Counted from the first letter of the stretch, positions 31,098-39,870 are shown. The stretch is 40,970 nucleotides of DNA from an uncultured Candidatus Saccharibacteria bacterium (GCA_937889535.1 CALBZW010000021.1:1-40970); one strand, 5' to 3'. Made by a program: numbers and translations. Notes: generated by a model from the letters alone, not told the origin.

Positions 31098-32638
31098 GCG
31101 ACTCCTTTTTGGTTATTTAGTTGATCATTACGCGGAATTGTCAAATCATTCGGCCCGGTCACTGACTGCACCGGTGTCACCGGCATCTGCTGTGTCGGCA
31201 CTACCTGTGGCTGCACTTGTTGTGCCTGCGGCACTACTTGCGTTTGCGATACTGGCGCCGCCTGCATTTGCGCCGGCTGTACCGGCATTGCTTGCTGCAC
31301 ACTCGCTGCTTGCACCGGCGCCTTCTGCTCCACACTTTGCACTACCGTCGCTGTGCCTGCCTCTGCTCCCCGTAGCGGCACGCTCACACTCGATGTCGTC
31401 ACTTGCGGCTTCGCTCCGTTCTGCGTCTCGCTAAACGCCTGTACTGTCTGCTCATTTTGATACGCTAGCAAGCGCTTCTGGTATTCTGCATTACTTAGCC
31501 TTGGTAGACTCACGAAGAACGTTGACCCATCCCCGAACGCACTCTCGACCCATACTCGACCATCCATCGCTTCAACTCGCTGCTTGACTAGATATAACCC
31601 TAGACCTGTCCCGCCAATCTGCCGCGTCTGCGAATTGTCCACCCGGTAAAATTTCTGGAAAATATGCGCCGCATCATCTGGCGAAATCCCGATTCCGTTA
31701 TCGGTCACATTAATCAAAACCTTATCACCATCGCCCCGCGCATTTACCCAAATCTCACCCCCCTCCGGCGTATACTTTATCGCATTTTCAATCAGATTAT
31801 CCAAAATCTCTCTCAGCATCCCGAGATCCACTGCTGCATAGACTAGCTGCTCAATCTGTTTACCGTTTACTGGAGCATTCGTTCCGAAACTATACTTCAG
31901 ATGTTTTGCCGCCATGTCTTTTTCGCGCGCCCCCACCATCTCGCGCACTGTCGATACTATTTCGACTGGTACCAAGTGTAGTTTCAGCCTCCCATCATCC
32001 AGTTTCGTCACGTCCAACAAATCCTTGAACAAATGCCCGAGATGCTGACTCGCCTTGTGCGCAGCCTCTAAGTATTGCTTTGCCCGGTCGTCAATCGTCG
32101 CCGTCTGCGGATTCAGCGCCAATCCAAGATACCCCTCAATCGAAGCCACCGGTGTTCGCATTTCATGGCTCGCCGTCGAGATAAACTCATTCTGGTCTTC
32201 TTCCTTCTCCAGCTCTTTCGTAATATCGCGAAAAGTGATAATTTTGTTCGACCGCGGCCCGCCCGTCGGAATCATCGTCAGCGAAATCGCCGCCTTGCGT
32301 TCACTCTGTGCCGAAATTAGGACATATTCACGCGTATCAAACTGCTGGCCAGTCTGAATCGCCTGTGTCAACTTGCTGGTCTCCGGATTCACCGGCTGAC
32401 CATCCGTCGTCTCGAACCTCAGCACGGCTTGATAGCTCAGACCGATTACATTCGTCGGGCTGCCATATCCCAACATTGTCGCTGCGGCCGGATTTGCGAA
32501 TTTAATAATCCCCGTCTCGTCAATCAACATTACCCCGTCATTGATTGCGTTTAAAGTCAACGACGCAAGCGCCGAATAATTCGGAATTTCCGATGCCGAC
32601 AGCGCCACCGGCTTCATTTTCTTCTTGAACAAACTCAT
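31094..32638 (-). CDS. Soluble PAS-domain sensor histidine kinase
   Basis: The 514-residue protein has a PAS domain (about residues 20-140), a HisKA domain with the phospho-acceptor H158 in STASHEMRTP, and a HATPase domain with the N box DNLIENAIKY, VTDNGIGIS and GGTGLGLYL. No transmembrane helix is present, so it senses a cytoplasmic signal. The last 100 residues are Gln/Pro/Val-rich and contain GPNDLT, a motif echoed in the tail of its response regulator. A TAAAAT box lies 7 nt before the ATG, suggesting a leaderless start. It is divergent from the 32688 gene. Confidence 0.92.
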   Translation of the reverse strand: MSLFKKKMKPVALSASEIPNYSALASLTLNAINDGVMLIDETGIIKFANPAAATMLGYGSPTNVIGLSYQAVLRFETTDGQPVNPETSKLTQAIQTGQQFDTREYVLISAQSERKAAISLTMIPTGGPRSNKIITFRDITKELEKEEDQNEFISTASHEMRTPVASIEGYLGLALNPQTATIDDRAKQYLEAAHKASQHLGHLFKDLLDVTKLDDGRLKLHLVPVEIVSTVREMVGAREKDMAAKHLKYSFGTNAPVNGKQIEQLVYAAVDLGMLREILDNLIENAIKYTPEGGEIWVNARGDGDKVLINVTDNGIGISPDDAAHIFQKFYRVDNSQTRQIGGTGLGLYLVKQRVEAMDGRVWVESAFGDGSTFFVSLPRLSNAEYQKRLLAYQNEQTVQAFSETQNGAKPQVTTSSVSVPLRGAEAGTATVVQSVEQKAPVQAASVQQAMPVQPAQMQAAPVSQTQVVPQAQQVQPQVVPTQQMPVTPVQSVTGPNDLTIPRNDQLNNQKGVA

Positions 32639-32645
32639 TATGTTT

Positions 32646-32679
32646 ATTTTAGCACAACCTTTCCGAAATGTGCTATATT
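32646..32679. promoter_or_regulatory. Divergent leaderless promoters
   Basis: A minus-strand TAAAAT (32646-32651) lies 7 nt before the histidine kinase ATG, and a plus-strand TATATT (32674-32679) lies 8 nt before the ATG at 32688. Each is preceded by TGTGC or TGTGC-like bases. Confidence 0.5.
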
Positions 32680-32687
32680 TAATGTAT

Positions 32688-34436
32688 ATGAATAAGGAAG
32701 TTATTTATTTGGAGCCGGAAGATGATATCACCGACATCTTGACCAAGCTTCAACAGGCGGAACAAAAACTGGTGGCTCTCGTGCCGCCCAAAAAAGCAAC
32801 CATGCTACGCAGCGCGGTGAATATGAAGCTCGTCGCACGCACTGCGAAAGAGTGTGACAAAGTTGCAGTTATCGTGACGGCCGACCCAGCGATCGTGAAG
32901 ATGGCGATGACCGCCCAGATTCCGATTGCGAAGACCTTGCAATCTCGCCCGGTTGTCCCGACCAAGGAAGATATTGATAAAACCATGGCCGAGGAACAGG
33001 TAATTGACGAAGATTTGGCTGATGCAAGCGCTGCCGCTGAGCTTGACGAGCTAAAATCTGACAAAAACGGAAAAAATGGCGCTAAAACGCCCGGAGAGGG
33101 TACTAAGGGCGCGCCTGAAACGACTTCCAAAAAAGACGGTGAAATTATTAATCTTGACGAAGAAACCCTCGAAAACGGCTCTAAAGACGCTAAAAAGGGC
33201 AAAAATAAGGACAAAAAAGACAAAAACGGTAAAAAAGTCCCGAGTTTTGAAAAATACCGCAAATGGATCATTATCGGCTCTGTTGCCGCGGTTTTGCTGA
33301 TTGCGGTCGGGGTCTGGGCCTTTGTCTTCGCTCCTGCTGCGAAGATTACTGTCGCTATGAGTACTTCCTCTGATAACTTCTCTGAAGAAGTGAAATTCGC
33401 GACCGAAGAAAACGCCGAAAACCTTGACGAGGGTACTCTCTATGTCGAGAAACAGACCTTCGAGCAGCGCTATGATGTCGAGTTTACGGCTACAGGGCAG
33501 GAAGACCGCGGAGAACATGCAAAAGGGAATGTAATCGTATCGCGGACATTTACGGCGAACGAATACCCAAACGGCTTCGGTATTGATATCCCAGCTGGCA
33601 CGGAATTTGTAGCAAACAATGGCAAAATTTACAAGGCAACGGCTGGCGGCAGTATTGCCTGGGATGGTGATAATTATAAGAAAGTCTGTGATGGCGGGAA
33701 AGATATTAGCAGTAAGAGCAGCCCATGCACTAAGTCAGTCACAATTCCAGTTGAAGCAGCTGGATCTGGCGCTGACTTCAACCTCGACAAGGGGGCAACT
33801 TGGAATAGCTACCAGGGCGCAAACGTCACCAATGAGGCTATCTCTGGCGGCACGACTAATAATGTTACCGTCGTCTCCCTCCAGGATGTCCATAACGCCC
33901 GTGATAAGATTGCCGAGGAGCACGCCGAAGAAAATAAGACGAAGTTCATGGATCAGCTGAAAAAGGATAAGGAATTCGTCATCATTGAGCCGAGCTACGC
34001 TGCCGATATTAGTGACACGACCTCAAAGCCAGAAGTCGGCACTGAGGTTAGCGATGGCACGAAACCGACCGTCTCGGTGAAGATTAGCTATACCGTTTAC
34101 ACCGTGAAGAAGTCTCAACTTGAGCAGCTCATGGAAAAGAAAATGTCCGTTGGTGACGACCAGAAGATTTACTCTATCGGCGAACCATATTTCGATCGCT
34201 TTACTAGTATTGAAGAACCGGCCCGCCTGAAGACGACCGTCAAGATTGGCCCGACTGTCACCGAAGAAACCATTATTGAGCGTACAAAGGGCAAGAAGAT
34301 TGGTGAGGTCAACTCTCTCCTCCGCTCGATCAATGGCGTCAGCTCGGTCAATGTCTCTCCGTCTTATTTCTGGGTTCGCTCCGTTCCGAACGACCCAAGC
34401 CGCATCGAAGTCGACCTAACCGTGGAGGATAAATAA
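32688..34436 (+). CDS. Single-pass membrane protein with large beta-rich exported domain
   Basis: The 583-residue protein starts MNKEVIYLEPEDDITDIL at the ATG 8 nt after TATATT; an upstream frame start at 32625 would overlap the divergent promoters. Residues 1-90 look like a small cytoplasmic domain, 100-190 are a Lys/Asp-rich linker, and one transmembrane helix follows (about 195-215). The exported part is Thr/Ser/Gly-rich and beta-like, with segments such as IDIPAGTEFVANNGKIYKAT and a conserved-looking NVSPSYFWVRSVPNDPSRI near the end. Similar CPR proteins are sometimes assigned to baseplate-J-like families; I cannot confirm that. The TAA overlaps the next ATG by 1 nt. Confidence 0.75.
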   Translation: MNKEVIYLEPEDDITDILTKLQQAEQKLVALVPPKKATMLRSAVNMKLVARTAKECDKVAVIVTADPAIVKMAMTAQIPIAKTLQSRPVVPTKEDIDKTMAEEQVIDEDLADASAAAELDELKSDKNGKNGAKTPGEGTKGAPETTSKKDGEIINLDEETLENGSKDAKKGKNKDKKDKNGKKVPSFEKYRKWIIIGSVAAVLLIAVGVWAFVFAPAAKITVAMSTSSDNFSEEVKFATEENAENLDEGTLYVEKQTFEQRYDVEFTATGQEDRGEHAKGNVIVSRTFTANEYPNGFGIDIPAGTEFVANNGKIYKATAGGSIAWDGDNYKKVCDGGKDISSKSSPCTKSVTIPVEAAGSGADFNLDKGATWNSYQGANVTNEAISGGTTNNVTVVSLQDVHNARDKIAEEHAEENKTKFMDQLKKDKEFVIIEPSYAADISDTTSKPEVGTEVSDGTKPTVSVKISYTVYTVKKSQLEQLMEKKMSVGDDQKIYSIGEPYFDRFTSIEEPARLKTTVKIGPTVTEETIIERTKGKKIGEVNSLLRSINGVSSVNVSPSYFWVRSVPNDPSRIEVDLTVEDK

Positions 34437-35995
34437 TGAAGTTAATCGGTCTCGACGTCGGCACGAAGCGCATCGGCGTCGCCAAAGCGGATTCGGCGGT
34501 CCGCATCGCCGTACCGTATGCCGCCGTTGAGGTCGATGGTACCGAGCTCGACAAGATTGCTTCGCTCGCTCGCGCTTGGGATATTAATAGTTTTGTCGTT
34601 GGTCTGCCGCGTAATAGCCAAGGCCAGGAGACGGAACAGAGTCAATACTCGCGTCAGTTCGCCGCGGCTTTGAAACAGGCGATTCCAGGAGCAAAAGTCT
34701 GCTTCCAGGATGAATCTCTGACCTCAGTCGAGGCCGAAAAGCGCCTCAAAGGCCGTAAAAAAGGCTATAAAAAAGGCGATATTGACTCCGAAGCTGCGAC
34801 GATCATCTTGCAGGATTTCCTCGAAAAACACGCCGGTAAACCCACTTCTAAGGCTGCTGCCGCGAAACATAAATCCGTCAAAGGCAAGAAACCGGGCAAA
34901 TCGCACAAGCTGCTGACCGCTTTCATTGTCATGCTAGTGCTGCTTGGTGCCGCCGCCGGTGGTGCGTATTACTTCTATCAAGATAATCTCCAGCCGGTTT
35001 TCACCGACGTTGATTGTAGTGACACCGAAGATGCGTCTTCTAGCGCCTGTAAACCGGTTAAATTCGAGGTTAGTGAAGGCATGAGCGTGAATGACATTGC
35101 GATGAATCTCAGCAACGCTGGTTTGATTCGTAATTCCATCGTTTTTCAGGTGTTTTATCGCCTCAATTACTCTGGTACGGCGCTTCGCCCTGGTGACTAC
35201 GAATTTACCAAAACTATGCCCCCAAGCGAGATTATCGCCCAAATGATCGGTGGTGGCGATGCGGTATTTCGGCTCACTTTGCTCCCTGGGGCCACTGTAA
35301 GCGATTTTAGCGACACTTTATTAAAACTAGGCTATGACCAAGGTGATATTGAAAAAGCCCTAGAAAAGCCTTATACGGGCTCGTACAGCTGGATTTTTGA
35401 GGGTAAACCCGATGATGCTGGCCTGGAAGGCTATTTGTACGGCGAAACCTATGAATTTTACGCTGACGACACCGTAGAAACGATTATCGAGCAGATTTTG
35501 ACTGAATTTGCCTCAGTTTTAGAGCAGAACGGTCTGAAAGAGAAATTTGCTGAGCGTGGCTTTAATCTGTATCAGGGGATTACGCTGGCGTCGGTAGTAC
35601 AAAAAGAGGCGAATAATGCGGTTGATTACGCCAAAGTGGCGCAGGTGTTCTATAACCGCTTAGGGCAAGATATGAACCTCGGTAGCGATGTGACGGTGAG
35701 CTATGCTTGGGACTTATTACATCCGGACAGAGACGGTACAGAGGTGAGTAACGCCGAAAAAGTCGAACTGGATTCGCCGTATAATACCCGTAAAAACCCC
35801 GGATTACCGTATGGTCCGATCAGCAACCCCGGTATTGAGGCTCTGATTGCGACTGCTACCCCTGATAGCGAGATGGCAAACTACTTATTCTTCTTGACAG
35901 GAGACGACGGTATGATGTATTATAGTACTACAGATGAGGAGCACCAACGGAATATTTCTGAGCATTGCGCCGAACTCTGTAGCGTTGCCCTGTAG
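34436..35995 (+). CDS. RuvX (YqgF) fused to MltG endolytic transglycosylase
   Basis: One 519-residue frame joins two proteins usually encoded separately. Residues 1-133 are RuvX/YqgF, an RNase-H-fold nuclease for Holliday junctions or pre-16S rRNA, with D7 in LDVGTKRIG, E93 in QDESLTS and D117. A basic linker and one transmembrane helix (159-180) follow. Residues 205-519 are MltG/YceG, which cleaves nascent glycan strands outside the membrane, with YLYGETYEF and LASVVQKEANN; Q389 stands where the family usually has the first Glu of EKE, and E391 is kept. Adjacent ruvX and mltG genes are known in other bacteria; a fusion puts a cytosolic nuclease and an extracellular lytic enzyme on one chain. 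Confidence 0.88.
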   Translation: MKLIGLDVGTKRIGVAKADSAVRIAVPYAAVEVDGTELDKIASLARAWDINSFVVGLPRNSQGQETEQSQYSRQFAAALKQAIPGAKVCFQDESLTSVEAEKRLKGRKKGYKKGDIDSEAATIILQDFLEKHAGKPTSKAAAAKHKSVKGKKPGKSHKLLTAFIVMLVLLGAAAGGAYYFYQDNLQPVFTDVDCSDTEDASSSACKPVKFEVSEGMSVNDIAMNLSNAGLIRNSIVFQVFYRLNYSGTALRPGDYEFTKTMPPSEIIAQMIGGGDAVFRLTLLPGATVSDFSDTLLKLGYDQGDIEKALEKPYTGSYSWIFEGKPDDAGLEGYLYGETYEFYADDTVETIIEQILTEFASVLEQNGLKEKFAERGFNLYQGITLASVVQKEANNAVDYAKVAQVFYNRLGQDMNLGSDVTVSYAWDLLHPDRDGTEVSNAEKVELDSPYNTRKNPGLPYGPISNPGIEALIATATPDSEMANYLFFLTGDDGMMYYSTTDEEHQRNISEHCAELCSVAL

Positions 35996-36011
35996 GAGGT
36001 TGCCTCCGGGC
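35984..36011 (+). repeat. Hairpin between mltG fusion and LysM-CHAP genes
   Basis: GCCC-TGTA-GGAGG / CCTCC-GGGC forms a stem that hides a GGAGG sequence in its 5' arm; TGTAGCGTTG is repeated directly on both sides (about 35980 and 36015). It has no T run, so it is not an obvious terminator and may affect translation of the next gene. Confidence 0.45.
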
Positions 36012-36033
36012 AGTGTAGCGTTGTTTATTTGTT

Positions 36034-37176
36034 ATGAAGAAGAAACGTAAAGAACACAAAGTTAGGAGTTTTCTGGGTCAAGTTTTACCTTACCTGGCGG
36101 TGTTTTTGATGATTATTGGGGTGGCGAAGGTCGGAATTGACACTAAGTCTGAGCTTGATAGCGGTGCGCTGAGCTTGAACGCGATGGCGGCTAGCGATTA
36201 TAATATCACCACCGATCAGCTTTCAACACTTTATGCAGTCGCGAGCCTGTCGAATAGTTTTGATCTTTCTAGCGTCGACACAGTTGCGTCGAATTACGTC
36301 GTTGCTTCGGCGATGAAAGAGATTAGTCAGACTAGCGCCGATAAGCTGGAAAAACCAAGCTTAATCAATACCAACATTTCCCGCGGCGTCGAGACCTATA
36401 CCGTGAAAGAAGGCGAGACAATGGCGTATATCGCCTTGAAATTCGGGCTTAGCACCGACCAGATTCGTTGGTCGAACGGTTTGAAGACGACCGACGTCAA
36501 TCCGGGCGATTTATTGCGTATTCCGTCAGTAGCCGGCATTGTTTATACTGCGAAAAACGGCGATACGCCGGAAAGCCTTGCGAGCCGCTACGGTTCGTCG
36601 GCTGAGCGGATTATCGCTTATAATGACCTTGAGGGTGGCAGTCTTGTCGAAGGAACGTTGATTGTCTTGCCGGGCGGTAGCTTGCCAGAGACCGAACGTC
36701 CCGAGTATGTTGCGCCAAGCTATAGCTATGGCAGCAGTAATAATTACACCTATACCTATGCCGGTTCATCGGCTGGACGTCAGAACATGTCGATTATCGC
36801 TACCGGATTCTATGCTAACTCCCCGGGCAACGGTAGCTACGCTGGTCAGTGTACTTGGTATGCTTATTATTGGCGAGCGACCGATCCGCGCTCGCAGGGT
36901 GCTTTACCGAGCGGTGCTTTGGGTCACGCATATTCTTGGGCTTACACGTTGAGGGCTGCAGGGTACAGGGTCGACAATAACCCCGAAGTCGGTGCCGTCT
37001 TCCAGACGTCTAGTGGCGGTAGTGGCTATGGTCACGTCGGCGTAGTATTGGCAGTGAATGGTGATGGTTCGGTCTTGGTTCGTGAGATGAACTTGGCTGG
37101 TACTTATGTTGTGACCGAGGGTACGATTCCAGCCAGCTCCGCACGCAGCTTTAACTATATTCACGAGAAATATTAA
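36034..37176 (+). CDS. LysM-CHAP peptidoglycan hydrolase, membrane-anchored
   Basis: The 380-residue protein has a basic start and one membrane helix (about 13-33), two LysM repeats (YTVKEGETMAYIALKFG at 122-164 and YTAKNGDTPESLASRYG at 171-213), a Tyr/Ser-rich linker, and a C-terminal CHAP domain with catalytic C273 in GQCTWYAYYW and H334 in GYGHVGVV. CHAP domains cleave peptidoglycan amide bonds; LysM binds the glycan. It should act outside the cell. No clear ribosome-binding site precedes the ATG. Obg starts 1 nt after the stop, so the two are co-transcribed. Confidence 0.9.
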   Translation: MKKKRKEHKVRSFLGQVLPYLAVFLMIIGVAKVGIDTKSELDSGALSLNAMAASDYNITTDQLSTLYAVASLSNSFDLSSVDTVASNYVVASAMKEISQTSADKLEKPSLINTNISRGVETYTVKEGETMAYIALKFGLSTDQIRWSNGLKTTDVNPGDLLRIPSVAGIVYTAKNGDTPESLASRYGSSAERIIAYNDLEGGSLVEGTLIVLPGGSLPETERPEYVAPSYSYGSSNNYTYTYAGSSAGRQNMSIIATGFYANSPGNGSYAGQCTWYAYYWRATDPRSQGALPSGALGHAYSWAYTLRAAGYRVDNNPEVGAVFQTSSGGSGYGHVGVVLAVNGDGSVLVREMNLAGTYVVTEGTIPASSARSFNYIHEKY

Positions 37177-37177
37177 A

Positions 37178-38593
37178 ATGTTCGTCGATACGGCAAAAGT
37201 CAAACTCCAAGCCGGCAAGGGCGGCGACGGCGCAGTATCGTTTCGCCACGAAATTTATATCCCGAAAGGCGGTCCGGACGGTGGCGACGGTGGTCGTGGC
37301 GGTAGTATTATCTTTCGCGCCGACAAAGACACGAATACCTTGATTGATTTTCGATTCAATCCCGAGTTGAAAGCTGAGAACGGTAAGAATGGCTCTGGCC
37401 AACGTAGCGCTGGCCGAGGAGGAAAGGATTTGATTGTCGAGGTACCAGTTGGTACGGTTGTGCGCAAGGATGGCGTCGTGATGGCGGATTTGGCGACCGA
37501 CGGGCAGGAAGCGGTGATTGCGAAGGGTGGCGATGGCGGTTTTGGCAACGCGCATTTTAAGTCAAGCGTGCGTCAGACGCCGATGATTGCCGAAGTTGGC
37601 GAGCCAGGTGATGAGTTTGAGGCGGCACTCGAGCTGAAACTGATTGCCGACGTTGGGCTAGTCGGGCTGCCAAATGCCGGTAAGTCAACTTTCCTTAGCG
37701 TCGTTAGTAACGCTCGCCCAGAAATCGCCGATTATCCCTTTACGACGTTGACGCCGCAGCTCGGCGTCGCGACGGTTGATGACCAAGATATTCTGATCGC
37801 TGATATTCCAGGGCTAATTGAAGGCGCTGCTGACGGCAAGGGTCTGGGTCATGATTTTCTTCGCCATGTCGATCGCACGGCGGCATTGTTGCATCTCGTT
37901 GACGTTTATAATGATGACGCCGGTGAGGCTTATCAGGTGATTCGCAAAGAGCTGGAGCGTTACTCTGACTTGCGTGACCGTCCAGAGATTGTCGCGTTGA
38001 CGAAATGCGAGGGTGTCGACCAAGATATTATTGATATGCAGATTGCCAGTATTCTACGGGTTAATCCCGATGCGGAGGTCTATGCGATTTCTTCCGCCGC
38101 GAAGCAGGGAATTACGGAAGTGTTGCGTGAGCTAGTGCGAATTAAACGCGAAGCTAAGAGCCAGCCTACGGCTCCGGATTCATTCGAGATGGACGACAGG
38201 GCAGTGACAAACTCAGCTTCTGCGAGGTCATGGAGCTCCGACTCCTCGGGCGGGCGCGGGTCCGAATCTTTAGATGAGGAGAGCGCCCCCCCGACCGAGT
38301 CAGAAGCTGGGCATGTCGTAACTTTGCCTGTTATTTCTCTTTCCTCTGCCCAGCTCAGTAACGCCTGGAAAGTTGAAAAGTTGGAAGACGGCGACGAGGT
38401 GAAATTTGTCGTCACTGGCCCAAAGATTGAAAAGTTTGCTCGCCGCACAGATTTGAATAATTACGCTTCGGTAAACCGCCTGCGCGACATTATGAAAAAG
38501 CTCGGTATTCGCGCTGAGCTTACTTCGCAAGGCGCCGAACCGGAATCAATCATCTCGATTGCTGGGAAAGAATTTACACTGGTTGAAGAATAA
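37178..38593 (+). CDS. obgE: Obg/CgtA GTPase
   Basis: Obg is a ribosome-assembly and stress GTPase. The 471-residue protein has the Gly-rich Obg fold (1-155, GGPDGGDGGRGG), then the G domain with G1 GLPNAGKST (163-171), G3 DIPG (209-212), and a divergent G4 TKCE (275-278) in place of NKxD. A Ser/Asp/Glu-rich linker (about 335-385) leads to a C-terminal OCT domain with WKVEKLEDGDEVKFVVTGPKIEKF. Such divergent G4 motifs occur in some Obg proteins. It follows LysM-CHAP with no spacer. Confidence 0.95.
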   Translation: MFVDTAKVKLQAGKGGDGAVSFRHEIYIPKGGPDGGDGGRGGSIIFRADKDTNTLIDFRFNPELKAENGKNGSGQRSAGRGGKDLIVEVPVGTVVRKDGVVMADLATDGQEAVIAKGGDGGFGNAHFKSSVRQTPMIAEVGEPGDEFEAALELKLIADVGLVGLPNAGKSTFLSVVSNARPEIADYPFTTLTPQLGVATVDDQDILIADIPGLIEGAADGKGLGHDFLRHVDRTAALLHLVDVYNDDAGEAYQVIRKELERYSDLRDRPEIVALTKCEGVDQDIIDMQIASILRVNPDAEVYAISSAAKQGITEVLRELVRIKREAKSQPTAPDSFEMDDRAVTNSASARSWSSDSSGGRGSESLDEESAPPTESEAGHVVTLPVISLSSAQLSNAWKVEKLEDGDEVKFVVTGPKIEKFARRTDLNNYASVNRLRDIMKKLGIRAELTSQGAEPESIISIAGKEFTLVEE

Positions 38594-38629
38594 AATACTT
38601 GCGAAAACACGACTTTAGCGTAAATAGTA

Positions 38630-38658
38630 TTGACTTTTTGAACAAAGTGTGCTACAAT
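38630..38658 (+). promoter_or_regulatory. Promoter and leader of the 38744 gene
   Basis: TTGACT and TACAAT are 17 nt apart with TGTGC before the -10 box. In the leader GGGGA (near 38675) can pair with TCCCC (near 38718), just upstream of an AAGGAGG site. Confidence 0.7.
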
Positions 38659-38743
38659 GAAAGGGTAGACACATAGGGGAGTATCTAGGCAGATTAAGTT
38701 TTTGGTAGCCTTTTATTCCCCTCCAAACAAAAAGGAGGATTTT

Positions 38744-39451
38744 ATGAAAAGTAGGGAATTTAAGACAGTGGCAGCAATCGTGTTGGCAGCTTTGGCGGTG
38801 ATACTGGTTGGAGATTACCTGTGCATACGGGGAATCACACAAGCGTGCAAAGAGGAACTACGTGACGAGTTGTATGATTGTGAGTCGGATCTCCGGCAGC
38901 ATGCGGCGCTATTCTTGGATATGTTATTCTCGGAGCAACGGGGTGCATTAGAATCGCTGGAAGCCTACAAGACCAAAGCCACTGAAGAGCTTGCCGCTAC
39001 TTCTGGCGAAATTATTGCCGATAAAGGCAGTGCCTTATCTTGGTTGGTAGCCCCCGCGGCCGCTACCACTGGTAAGCCGGCAGTTGCCGCCTATGCGGCA
39101 ACTAATGACATTTACTGGCGGAGTAACGCAACGTACGAACTTTGGTTTAGTACTCCTGATGCTATTTTTGGTCAGAGAGCGCAACCTTGCGAGATTACAG
39201 TTTGTTACCCCAAAAGCGTTAAAGCTGGCGACCCCGTTGGCATAGTCGTCTATGCGGATTCGGCCAACGGCTATGTTTACTGCGGCTTCTGTGCCTTTAT
39301 AGCGCAGGAAGACCTAACACTGGACCCGCCAGAATTGAGCGAAGTATCAGGAAATACGCAGCTTACACTGCGCTGCACTACAACTAAAGCTGAAACACTC
39401 GCGGCAGATGCTTCCAGTGAATACGGAACGATAAAATTTTCAGTGGAATAA
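38744..39451 (+). CDS. Exported orphan protein with N-terminal anchor
   Basis: The 235-residue protein starts MKSREFKTVAAIVLAAL after an AAAAAGGAGG site; an upstream frame start at 38702 lacks one and would place residues before the hydrophobic segment. One helix (about 8-27) anchors it or acts as a signal. The exported part has a helical region (KEELRDELYDCESDLRQH) and a Cys-containing beta-like C-terminus (VCYPKSV, VYCGFCAF). No family recognised. It is a single-gene unit ending in a terminator, directly followed by cassette D. Confidence 0.72.
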   Translation: MKSREFKTVAAIVLAALAVILVGDYLCIRGITQACKEELRDELYDCESDLRQHAALFLDMLFSEQRGALESLEAYKTKATEELAATSGEIIADKGSALSWLVAPAAATTGKPAVAAYAATNDIYWRSNATYELWFSTPDAIFGQRAQPCEITVCYPKSVKAGDPVGIVVYADSANGYVYCGFCAFIAQEDLTLDPPELSEVSGNTQLTLRCTTTKAETLAADASSEYGTIKFSVE

Positions 39452-39464
39452 GGACTATTGATTT

Positions 39465-39490
39465 GAGGCGCTCTCGTGGCGTCTCTTTTC
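39465..39490 (+). terminator. Terminator of the 38744 gene
   Basis: A GAGGCGC / GCGTCTC hairpin is followed by TTTT. The 5' edge of cassette D begins about 10 nt later. Confidence 0.75.
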
Positions 39491-39497
39491 GCGTTAT

Positions 39498-39740
39498 CCC
39501 TCCGGCGCCACCACCATAGTACAGTTACCATTGGCTTTTGTCCGTAGTGGCGTGATTTGGCCTAGTGACAGCCAGGTTGGTCTCATTGGTGAATATGGCT
39601 ATGGTTGGTCACGTACATCCAGGTCGCCTACAGGCGCTTACCTCCTAGGTTTCTATGCTTCCCTCATTGACTCGTTGAGCAATGCTCAACGTTGGTACGG
39701 CTTTCCCCTTCCGCTGCCGTACTCATGGCAGGAAAAATAA
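39498..39740 (+). pseudogene. Cassette D: C-terminal FISUMP/lectin-like fragment, frameshifted end
   Basis: The 5' edge (CCGGCGCCACCACCATAG, then ACAGTTACCATTGG) is nearly identical to those of A and F. The core reads RSGVIWPSDSQVG, then IGEYGYGWSRT and TGAYLLGF, with the same 20 + 32 spacing as A. At the end an extra T in CCCCTTCCGCTGCC shifts the frame, so the expected FPLRC becomes FPLPLP and the conserved Cys is lost. The shifted frame stops at 39738-39740. It lies directly after a terminator and has no start signal. Confidence 0.6.
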
Positions 39741-39858
39741 GGCGAGATAGTTACTTTCAGAAACCATCCGCAGGGCAACGGCCCGAGGAAGAGGAGGCTC
39801 GCACCCGTAACGACGGGCTGCGAGAACTCCGTGTTGAAGAAAGTAGCTATCTCACCTT
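39739..39858. other. Structured ~120-nt element between convergent cassettes D and E
   Basis: An outer stem of about 20 bp (39739-39758 with 39839-39858; one mismatch and one wobble pair) encloses two hairpins that both have AACG loops: GGGC-AACG-GCCC (39773-39784) and CTCGCACCCGT-AACG-ACGGG-C-TGCGAG (39798-39824). GGAG and CTCC extend the second. No coding frame is convincing. It may be a structured RNA, a small inverted-repeat element or a recombination site. Confidence 0.45.
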
Positions 39859-39870
39859 CCTTTTTCTCCA

